This document shows, one piece after another, positions 21,987 to 32,570 of a DNA stretch of 64,000 nucleotides. Position numbers and translations under genes: made by a program. Positions within the stretch are counted from its first letter, which is position 1, and every line of letters starts with the position of its first letter. Origin of the DNA: Bisporella sp. PMI_857. Taxonomy: Eukaryota; Ascomycota; Leotiomycetes; Helotiales; Helotiaceae. The DNA lies in contig JAJSPD010000037.1 in assembly GCA_021307315.1 (NCBI GenBank), positions 62,001 through 126,000 on the forward strand. Reading direction: 5' to 3'. The notes beneath the pieces are model-generated. The model did no database searches. It was not told the origin of the DNA and saw only the letters and a list, made by a program, of their open reading frames with translations.

Positions 21987-23639
21987 ATGTATAGTCTACG
22001 AAATGCAGCTGTGCGCTCGCAATTTACATCAGCTTTGAAGTCAACGCCTAGGAGTGCAATTTTAAGCCAGCTCTTTTCAGAGCAGACGCAAAGATCAAGA
22101 TTGCATCTTTCTGCACGATCTGATCTCTCCTCTTTTGCTACACCTCTCCGATCCAAATTTCTACCAGATGATGTTCAATATTACAGGTTGGCGCTATCAA
22201 CAAGGAGCTTTCATTGTACCGCCAAATTAAGACAGGAGGAGAAATCCGACACGAAAAAAGGACCTACAACGGAGGACTCAGCAGAAAAAGAATCTGCCGG
22301 TGGATCTGGAGCCGAGGAGTCAGAAGGCGGAAAGGAGAAGTCCAAGGAAACGGGCCAGGAAGGCGAGGGTAAAGAAGAGAAATCTGACAAGAACAAGGAG
22401 GCTCCTCCACCACCACCTCCCCACGGTGACAAGTCGCCATGGCAGGTGTTCACGGAAACTTTACAGTCAGAATTTAAGGCCTCGAAGGAATGGAACGAAT
22501 CTACAAAAGCCCTATCCGATGGAGCACATCAGTTCTCGGAAAGTGAGTCTGTAAGGAAGGCGAGGCAGGCATATGAGGCGACAACGGGTGCAGTGTCATC
22601 AACTGCTGGAAATGTTTTGAAGACTACCGCTGGTGCGGTAGGGAAAGGAGCTGCCTGGACATGGGAGACACCTGTAGTGAAGGGGGTTCGAATGGGAGTC
22701 AATGCGACTGCCAACGTGATCGACAAAACCACAAAACCACTTCGCGAAACAGAAGCATTTAAAAATGTGAAGAACGTAATTGATGATGGGAGTAGCTCGC
22801 GGTATGGTGGATGGGTAGAAAAGGAAGAACGGCGAAAAGCTAGAGAGCTAAGGGAGTTGAACGAAGCTGGATCCAGAGGCAAACGGGCGGAAGTTGCGCA
22901 AGAGGATCCAAAGTAAGCAAGGCCAAGTCCTAATAGGCCCTTGCTCAATGCTAACAATCATAGTGCTGGTACAAACGTAACACTACATAAGGACTCTGCG
23001 TGGAAGGAATCATGGCGAGACTTCCGCGATTCGAGTAAGATGATGCAAGGCCTTTTTAACCTCAAGTCACAATACAATGAGTCCGAAAACCCACTCATAT
23101 CCACCGCACGCAGTATCTCCGATCGAGTTGCTGGATTCTTCGCCGAGAATGAGACTGCAATGGTTATCAAGAAGTTCAGGGAAATGGACCCGGCCTTCCA
23201 GATGGAGCCTTTCATCCGCGAGATGCGCGAGTACATCTTACCAGAAGTACTTGATGCATACGTTAAGGGGGACACAGCCACCCTGAAATTATGGCTTTCG
23301 GCCGCCCAGTTCCAGGTCTACGACGCACTATCCAAACAATATACCACCGCTGGGCTAAAATCTGATGGACGTATTCTCGATATCAGACATGTAGATGTCC
23401 TGTCAGCGCGCCTGTTAGAACCAGGAGATGTCCCGGTCTTCATTATCACCTGCAGAACGCAAGAGGTGCATGTCTACCGGAACGCCAAAACGAACCAGCT
23501 AGCCGCCGGCATGGAAGACAAAGTGCAACTCGTCACATACGCTATCGGAGTAACACGGATACCTGAGGACGTTAACAACCCCGAAACGCGTGGTTGGCGG
23601 CTCATCGAGCTACAGAAGAGTGGCAGGGACTACATCTGA
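21987..23639 (+). CDS. TIM44: Mitochondrial import motor subunit Tim44
   Basis: Two exons (21987-22912, 22964-23639) encode 533 residues. The N-terminus (MYSLRNAAVRSQF) is a basic, amphipathic matrix-targeting sequence. A long Lys/Glu/Gly-rich charged linker (about residues 85-150) and a run of six prolines follow. A helical mid-region contains KSPWQVFTETLQSEFKASKEW, where Tim44 contacts mtHsp70 and the TIM23 channel. The C-terminal Tim44 domain (about 330-533) has the FIREMREYILPEVLDAYVKG core. It is a peripheral inner-membrane protein on the matrix side and tethers the PAM motor to TIM23. The longer open frame begins at TTG upstream, so the ATG at 21987 is used. The intron has a perfect GCTAAC branch site. 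Confidence 0.95.
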
Positions 23640-24699
23640 TCTCCTTTGCGTCATACTATTTCTCTTCTTAAGTCACAAAATAAAAGCATAGCGGAAAATC
23701 ATAATGATACGGTGTACATCAGTATGGAGTTCTTGGGAACGCGACGGACGTCTGGCGGAGAACCCGGATCTGGTTCGGGAACGGACTTTTGTAATATAGC
23801 AGAGGTCCATATCACGCCACTCTTGATGATGATCTCCTCCTTTTATAGGAGCTGTTGTATAATTAGAGCCAGAAACCTGTATATTGAAATGAAGACCGAG
23901 AAACCTGCCTTACAGGATAACTACCTCAAAAATTCTGCAACACATACCCGCATGCGAGTAGCTCGTGAACAACCTATGAGATTCTAGCTTAGAGTGCTAT
24001 TAACCGTTGTTGTTCCAACATTCCAGGTCCAATCCTCAAGTTCAGAGTCTCTTGTGTTGGCATCTTCAACTAATGAGTAAACGATCGGCCGAGAGGAACT
24101 CGGGGCCTATTAGAACCTCGAGCTTGCCGTGGGATGGAAGGCAATGTTTAATACAAGGGCCTATCACTTGGTACCTATAATATCAGCATTAGGGTTACCA
24201 AGGCTCTATCCCTTGGACATGTCCAGAACCGAGATTCATACACCACAGTCTTGAAAACGTATAGCGCGATTGAACCGGGATATGATGTAAGTACAGACGT
24301 CCATATGCTTCACTTTCAACTTTGCGCGGCCATCTATTAGTGCTTCTGTTCGCAATGTTCATTCCTCATAGTCTTTATTTTCTCGTACGTGAATATCAGC
24401 GCTTCTTCCTTTGGATGCAAATGCGCATTTGAAGGTAAACCGACCACTAGGATATCCGAATTTTTGAGTCCAAAGAAGTGCAGTAATTTTGGACTAAAAA
24501 GGCATCTTCGGATGAAATACATAAATAGTAACTCCAACAGCAAGGCATGTTGGAAACGAGCAATAAACGCTTCCCTGCACAAAACTCGTGTTTAATATGG
24601 TAACTCGTCAAGGATACAATAGAAGTCTCGGCATTCGAGTCCCAATATACATAGCTTTAGACACACCAAGCAATGGAAAGTTTGCCCATCACTGAAAGT
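23640..24699. other. Convergent intergenic region between TIM44 and the ABC transporter
   Basis: About 1.06 kb between two converging genes. It should hold both 3' UTRs. Open frames on both strands are short and show no recognisable protein. I see no repeat or RNA gene here. Confidence 0.45.
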
Positions 24700-27600
24700 T
24701 CAGAAGCCAGGGGCAAACCTGATAGATGAACCTTCAGACTTAGCTACAGGTTGGTCAGAAACTAGTGGGGACCCAGTAGGCAAATTTGCTAAGTCTGAGG
24801 ATCTTTCTGTCGCATCCGACTTCGAAGACACTCTAGAGTCAGAATACTCTCGGCTGCGGGATTTCAAACGAAATTTGCGGGCGCGCTTACCTCCACGACG
24901 AGAGCCTTGTCGTGATGGAGGATCGTTTGGTGCTGAAACTCTGCGGCTTTGCTGATATATTTAGCTATATTACTATTCGTATCTATGAGGACTTGCTTAC
25001 AATGATAGAAATCTTGCGTGGCTGGCTATCTTCGGAGTTGATAATTGCCGAATCTGAGTAGTGACTACCATCCAGAATCTCGTGCCATATATTCGATGGC
25101 TCGCTTTTTGCTTGATGCCTTCTGGTTGGCCGTGAAGGATACTTTAACTTGCCCCTGTGAAGTATTGCGGAATCATTTCTAATACTCGGATCACGAAAGC
25201 CACCTTTAGATTGTGAATCATTCCGAGCAGTAAGTTCTGTTCACAACAGTCAATAGCCAGTCAGAAAACACTGGGGAAGCAGGCTGCAATACCATCCGCT
25301 CCACCTTTTCCTTTTCCTTTTCTATATACCTTGATTGATACTTTGCGTTCTCTCTCTAGCGTTTTCTGTGTTTTGGCAGCTGTTTTGCTATCTGATTTGG
25401 TGCTAGGTTTCAAATTCTCATCTTTACTATGAGGAACAAATTCCGGTGCATCTGGCTTCAGCGTCGATATCTTTCGAGGTATTAGATTAGAGGAACAAGC
25501 CCCAAAAGTAATACCATCGCTACACAGCTTCAAAAAAAAAAAAAAAACACTCAACATCTGGTTCCTTCATTCTGTGTATAATATATATATTTTTTTCGTA
25601 TCTAATAACTAAGGTAGAGGTAGAGCACTTGCTTTGGTTACCGGAGGTGCGTGTGCGACATTTGTAGGCCATAAGATTACGCGGATGAATGACATACCTC
25701 GTTCTTATGACCTCCGGCTTGATAGAACTTATCATCTTTACCAGCGGTTTGTGTTTCGCTAGTCTGTGTCTCAGAAGGATGTTCTGCATGCCTTGTTGCT
25801 TCGATAGCCTTTGCCAAAGTCGTGGTACCCTGATTTGTACTCAGATCATTGATAAGGTCGCCGTCTCGCTTCTCTGAGCTCTTGGGTTCGCCTTGCTCAT
25901 TGTCTGGCTTGACATTGATCTGTTTTGACCACAACGCAGCATATCTGCCTTCCGCGTGAAGTAGCTCTGAATGGGAGCCTTGCTCAATGATTTCGCCATT
26001 CATGACGACTAAGATACGGTCAGCTCGCATAATCGTTGAGAGACGATGCCTATAATTGGTTAGCAATAATTTTATGAAGCATTTCGAAACTTCAACTTGC
26101 GCTACAATGAATGTTGTTCTTCCTCGGCAGAGAGTTCCGAAGGCTTCTTGTATCTGACTTTCAGTTTCGGTATCAACCGCACTCGTAGCTTCATCCAATA
26201 GAATAATTTCAGGTCGCTTCAAAATGGCACGAGCAATAGCAACACGTTGTTTCTCGCCGCCAGACAGTTTCCTTTGATGGATTAGTATTAATGCCAGATG
26301 TAATTGTATTACGCCAAAGAGACTTACACTCCACGATCACCAACTTTAGAATCGTAGCCTATGGGACAAATCAGCTTAGAATATATGAACGGATAGATAG
26401 GAATTCACCATCGGGAAAGGACATGATTTTATCGTGAATGGCTGCTGCTTGACATGCCTCGTGGACTTCCTGGTCACTTGCAGTCAATCTTGCGTAACGA
26501 ATATTGTTTATGATGGTATCATTAAAGAGCATCGGATCTTGTGGAACAACTCCAATATGCGCGCGAAGGCTGCCGAAATTTAGTAGGTGATGCAGCTACA
26601 GCAACAACCGTTCGCCGACATACCTTTCTAACGTAATATTGCGGATGTCCTGTCCATCAATCGTAATGCGACCGGTCTTTACATCGTAGAACCTATCGAT
26701 CAACTTAAGAATTGTTGATTTACCTCCGCCGGTTTCGCCAACTAGAGCGACAGTCTTGCCTGCAGGAATCGCAAAGCTGACATCCTTCAATGTAGGCTTG
26801 CGCTCATCGTAGGCAAATGAGACATTTTTAAACGCGACGTGCCCTTCTTTAAGCTTTAGTTCTGTAGCATTAGGAGCATCAGTGACAGTTGGTTTCGTCT
26901 GGAAAAGCTCCAGTAGTCGTTCCGCATCCATGAGGCTGTGAGATATTGTCCTATACATATTACTGAAAAAGATTAACGGACCTAAAATATTGTTAATGAA
27001 GCTTTACAACAGGGGAGAAAGCAGTTACTTTGCAATTTCGCCCAGTAGAGGAGCAGCGTTGTCAAGTTGCCGATCGATTTATTTTCATAGGCTACTTGCC
27101 ATACTCCGAGAAAAAGAGCTGCGAGAAGCCCTACAGATATCACCCCACCCTGCATAGCACTGATTGACTGCTGGGATAACTGGTAATTACCATATGTATT
27201 CATGTGATTTTTTACGGCTGTGAAAAGAGTTAGTAGCTCGTCGCATCACAACTATCTTGCGGGAACAGCTCGCCTGTAGAGTATCGATCTCGCTCGTAGG
27301 GAATTTGATTGAACAACTACCTCGAGATTAGCCAATGATGGAGAAACCACATTCAAAGCTTACGCTAGCGGTGGTCCATCCATCCAGAGACTGCTGCCCA
27401 ACTGTCCACTCCTTCCTGAAGAAAGCGATATAGTCACGTCGCTTTTCGGCTCTTCTGGCGATTAGTTTCGTAGTCGTATAAAAATACACCATTGCTTCCA
27501 CGGCTAATAGCATGCTCATTAGAGGTCCGAAGAGCCAGGAAAGGAATGCGAAAGCTATAGCCAAATCGATGAACATAGGTACGACTTCGAACAAAACAGT

Positions 27601-29143
27601 CTCCAATAGATTTGCCACAGATCTGCCACCAGACACTGCTTGGGTGAGATCAGAGCTTGTCTTCTCATCATGGAAATCAGATGACAGCTTCATTAGATGA
27701 GCATGGGATGCGGTATTCAAAGCCTCGTAAGAGTACTGCTCCACTGGTAGCCAAAGCCATCTGCGGAGCCATCCTATACAAGCCTCGCCACTAATAAACA
27801 GTAATCCGGCATATACTAAGGCCGGAATCCATATGTTTGGCACAGGAAGTTCTATATTAGTCAGCTCACTCTTGGCCCGAGCTATGAGATAGATTACCTG
27901 GATCTCCATCTTGGCTTCTCATGTAGCCATCCAGACTGTCGACCATATTTCCCATTTGTCGAGGAACAAGCACATTCAGAGCATTACCTGCCAGAAGGCA
28001 TATGCCAACCAGAAAGGCTCTGAATTGCAACGTCTTGTTGCGAAATGGCCATACATATGGAAAGAAAATCTCAAGCTTGTTAGCACAACCACCAGAAAGG
28101 TAGGTAGAGGTAAAAACTCACTGTAAATGCCTTAGCATACGTAAACCAATTGCCATCCTGCTGTAAGCGTTTCGAAATAAGATCCTTCGCCTTTTGCTCT
28201 CTTGCTAAGTACGAATCTTGAGAGGTTAGATCATTTGTTTTGTCAGCAGAGACCGATTCCTGGCTTGCTGTGCCATAACCTTCATCACTGGACTGCTTGG
28301 TCAAGAATCTCTTCTTCAAAAGGGTTTGTCTCTCAGGATCACTATTGTCATATGTTTTATCACTACGGAGGCCGAAGTAAAGGGTTGGGAGCGCAATAAA
28401 CGTGGCGACGCGTAGCAATTGGATGACGAGGCCGAAAAAGTCGAAAGGCGTTCTTGGGGTTTGGAGCACATAAGAAGTAACAAGGAGCGTTAGTTCTACC
28501 AGTATGCCGAGGATCCATGTAACATAGTATGGATACCATACGGGAAGTTTGGTATCTGCGAGAGAAAGAGCCTCAACTGCAAAGGTAGCCGTCGAGGCAA
28601 TGAGATAAAACTATCAGCATCAGTACAACTCGGACTGACTGGAGATGTTGGCAAGCTGGTCTTGCGTGTGGCATTGTAGATGGATTGACCTACGATACGA
28701 TCTTGAGTGGCTACAGAGGCATAGACTAATATGTACTCTACGGCGAGCTTTATGGCCTCTGCAAGCTACAGTTCCATATCAGCATGTTTAGGTGACATTG
28801 AATCTCATCGCATGGAGGCTCAGATGAGGATCCTAGGCCCATGTAATCAGAGGCTAACAAAAGTACATACATATGTACCAGCGGCTATCAGAACGAGTCC
28901 AGTCATGACATGGCGCCGAAGATGTTGGTCCTGGGTCTGCAGAGTGCAAGCAGTGATTGCAAGTGCAACTCCAAAATAGAAAAAAGTAAGAGGTGGGAAA
29001 GCATAGTGTATAATGGTGATACTTAGTTGCTAAAGTGCGTGTTAGCGAAGAGTTCACGAACTGAGGACCACTTGGTGGGTCGAGTTACGGGAGTTGAGGT
29101 AACATGCCTGATCTATTGATGACGGAGCCATCATGGCTGACAT
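24700..29143 (-). CDS. HMT1-type vacuolar half-ABC transporter (ABCB6-like), 16 exons
   Basis: Sixteen exons join in frame to 1161 residues: 29143-29072, 29029-28871, 28765-28694, 28610-28122, 28075-27898, 27851-27364, 27316-27274, 27217-27029, 26981-26624, 26569-26409, 26358-26328, 26271-26101, 26049-25698, 25527-25293, 25236-25001, 24951-24700. An N-terminal TMD0 of about five helices precedes a six-helix ABC transmembrane domain. The nucleotide-binding domain has Walker [10 protein letters not shown] (about residue 645), signature LSGGEKQR, Walker B IILLDEAT and H-loop AHRLS. Closest families are S. pombe Hmt1 and ABCB6, which move phytochelatins, glutathione conjugates or other metal ligands into the vacuole. 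Two introns appear to use GC donors (26050-26100, 27218-27273). A basic Ser/Arg-rich tail after the NBD carries a PAM2-like motif. The intron at 25528-25697 has a run of 16 T before its acceptor. Exons 1-3 are less certain than the rest. Confidence 0.88.
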
Positions 29144-32100
29144 TGTTCCAAAGCGATTGTCCACCATTAAGGGTTGTAAATAGTTAAGCGAAGCGAGGAC
29201 AGCAGGTGGGTGTTAGAGCCGTGGTGTACTAGATGATTTTTGAATTCCGGGAAATACAAACCAGCAGCAGAGGTTTTGTAGGAGTTGTTATGATTCGTCT
29301 AGGCAGGAGCTATGATTAGTGAGGTACATGAAGAAGGCTTCCAGATTAGTCGAATGTATGTCACTAGATATCTGGAAGTGATTGCAGAGGAAATAATAAA
29401 CATCAAGGCTGAGCCAACTTATAGCAAGCTGGAAAGAGCAGCTTACAACATGAATTCTCCATCAGAACAAACACCGTTAGGTAGGACGTAGACTTCGCCA
29501 CAGGTGGAAGACGTAGGCACAGCACCAGCAGATCTTGCAAAACAAAAAAAAACCAGAAAAAAACCAACAAAAAAAAAGATACAGGCAGTCACTTTCCAGA
29601 TCAGAAAGCGAATCTCTAGGCACGCGAGGTGTCGGTGGCTGATTTCGATGATGCTTAGGTCAACCTCCAGCTTATTGAGCAGGATGCCAAGTCAAAGTAC
29701 ATTGACTACCTATTATCTCAGGTATTCTATCCTAGGTACCTAGCATTCGATTCCAGAAGACCTTCGCCAGCGGACTCGGTGTGCTCTGTGCGGATAGTGC
29801 TTCCGGAGCTAAGTTGTATGATACCATTACCACCTTTATCCTTCCTTGTCTATTGGGGTGTCGATTGATGATGCTTGTCGCCTCAAGTTTGTGCTTACCT
29901 GATCTTTCCGCTTCTGTCTTACAGTGACAGTGCTCACTCAGAACCTTCTTCGGTCCTTCGAATCACAGCCTGTCGACCGCTGTCACCTGCCTATGGTGCG
30001 TCTGCGGTGACTCTTAGACGAAATTGTTCGGATGGGTTGCACAGTTGGTTAGCGAAATGCTATCTGGTACCGCTTTCTATGCCACGGTTCACTGAGGCCG
30101 ATGCGTCGGGCATATTGAACGTACTTTCTGTGATGAGTGGTGGCCAGCGTATATAGGTATATATACTGTCGCTATGATCTAAGACGTGCTAAACATTCAT
30201 GTCAAACCAATCATGCAGTGAAGAAGCATTAACTTTTTTTCGGTCAAGGCAGTAGGCCGAATAACAGTCACCGAGAGGCCGCGAGCTTTGGATTGAACAA
30301 ACAGAGTGTGACATCGGCTGAAAACAATGGAAAAGATACTCTAAAAAAGAATGATCTGTTTCAAACTAGTGACAATGTACAATGGCGGTGTCGGATAGTG
30401 CGCTGGGTGCATTGTTGGTCTGAGGCTTCTACCTGCAGCTGCTGCAGGTAGAAGCTTGCAATTTGTCTCCTCAGCCACATGGGTGGCTGCTGGGGGGGGG
30501 ACATTTGTTCGATTCTGGGGTAACATTTGCTAACACTTCTCTTTTATTCATGAGAGTGTATCTTACTGTAGCATCTGGACTCTGAAGAAAAAGAAGAAAA
30601 AAACGAAAAAATATATATTATTGGAAAGGAAAGGAAAGTTTGGCGATCTGCACGTCGGCTGGTTTGCATACTTTGGATCGACTTATGGGTGGTCGCGAGC
30701 TGTATGATGGTGTTTGACTCCAGAGGGCAAATGCATGGCTACAGGGATGCAACGCCAAGGGGTTGGTTCATGCCCTGGCTTCCATACGATCTTTCTCACA
30801 CACTCTCACTCCGCCGAATTCTCTCTTCACACTTGTCCACCCCCCCCCTTCACGCTGCTACGGACAATCCCCTACAAGGCTTTGCCAATAATCCTTGGCC
30901 ACCCTATCAGCTGTGATGTCCCTGCAGGATCGTAAACTATCGATCATGCATTCTCGGTCGGCACTCAACATGCATCTGCACATCTGCCCACTCCATATAT
31001 AGATAGGAAAAGGCCTCGAAGAGGCAAACACTGGAGACTTGCCATTGGAATGAACAGCACGGTAAGTGATCTTAGTTAGTCAGAACTGGGGGGATTGTTA
31101 TGGATGGGTCAGCCATGTTTTGCATCCATCGATTGGTGGCTGATTCGTGTCATTTGCAGACTCGTCACATCTCCATCATTGGACACTCGGATTAAAATCT
31201 GCAGTCTAGTTTATACATAGTTGTATGGAACACGCCATTTAGAGTCCACGATCCTGTTTGGTATCGCAGAGCACCATATTCTTTAGTCACACCCGACTCC
31301 ATTTTGGGCTTGGAGCACTCTCCATGACAACCCATTAGTTTTGCTCCGGAGTGAAAGATGTTACCCATTTTTACTCCGCACTTGTGTAACGTTATATCGC
31401 TAATGAATGTCTGTCACGATGGCAGAACCTACTGAATCGCTTGAAATCAGGACCAAATCAGAATGGATATCACAGTTAACGCCTTGTGATGCTGTAAAGC
31501 TCTCAGACTGCACATCGGATGAAGCCAATTGCGTCCGTTCAGCCTGCATGCTCAGGCTTGGATTTCGATCTAAGTGAGCGAATTACATCTCATTTTAATG
31601 TTACATTTAGTAGCACAATCGAGCCGATCGAACGTATGTTGGCGATATTGTCAATTGTCAACCCCTCAGATCAACTTTCCTGTTCCACCAGAACGGGCAC
31701 TGGCTCTTAGCTCTTGCATTCGCTCCACATCAAGAATTCATACTGTAATAAATGCAGGTATTAAAGAGCTCCTGTCTCCGTTAAAGGCTCTTTCAATCGG
31801 ACTTCGATGTCTTCGAAGAATCTTGATAAAACAGAAGATGATGAATGGGTTTATAACAAGCTTCTTTTCGGCGTCTACACTTCAGATTTCAAATATTGTT
31901 CGATGCATAGCTTTAGTTATCTTCGAACCCACACTTATTGCTTTGGTGTTTGACAGAACAATTTCCTCTGCTGCTGAAGCACGGTGAGATTCATCAAAGT
32001 ATCCTAGGACCACCGCAAATGCTTAGATCATTTTCGAACGTTGAATTTGCGTATTGAGCTCTGTATACGATACGGAGGGTATATAGGTCCTTTGCTGATT

Positions 32101-32570
32101 AGCTAGCAATATCACAAGGGTCAGATTGGCATGATTTCACCTGGGATCTTTTGCTGATTCAAGCAAAATAATGAAGGAGCATCTAATATGTTGTAAAGTT
32201 TTGCATTGAATTCTGTAACGTCGCATAAAATGGTCCGAATCTCGACTTCACAGGAACCAGAAATCAGGCTCATATTCAAATCAATATCACGAAACCATTT
32301 GCGGAGGTAGAGAAACCACGGTTGCTATGACTGAAAAAAAAGAAATCCATCGATCCATGAGTACTCTGACACTTTTAGATAACCCCAACAACCCTGGACT
32401 GCTATTCGTAAAATTGAAGACCAAACAAATAGTCCTGTGCTTTTGACGATTGAGGGCTTGCTTTTCCATTTAGCCGTTATACGCGATCGTCCAATTTCAA
32501 TCCTATTTGTCACTCTCCACCTAAATTCCCGTTTCCGATGTGCGATGCGTTCTAAGAAACCTATTAGTTT
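29144..32570. other. Long intergenic region with a perfect palindrome
   Basis: These 3.4 kb lie between the start of the ABC transporter and the end of the PAM2-motif gene, both on the minus strand. No gene could be supported. A 137-codon frame at 31574-31987 starts at GTG and resembles nothing I know. The stretch contains a poly-purine run near 30585-30640, C/G homopolymers near 30493 and 30841, and a perfect inverted repeat at 30425-30455. Much of it may be promoter and long 5' leader of the transporter. Confidence 0.4.
30425..30455. repeat. Perfect 15-bp inverted repeat with 1-nt spacer
   Basis: The arm GCTTCTACCTGCAGC is followed by one T and then its exact reverse complement. The whole 31-bp unit is therefore a near-uninterrupted palindrome and could extrude a cruciform or bind a dimeric factor. 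It lies about 1.3 kb upstream of the ABC transporter start. Confidence 0.9.

Noticed and set aside
25560..25690. tRNA-like words (GGTAGAGCACTTGC) on the plus strand within an ABC-transporter intron
   Set aside because: A D-arm-like stretch is present but no B box or T arm follows, and no acceptor stem can be paired.
31574..31987. 137-codon plus-strand open frame in the long intergenic region
   Set aside because: It starts at GTG, has no recognisable domain, no splice partners and a composition like the flanking non-coding DNA.
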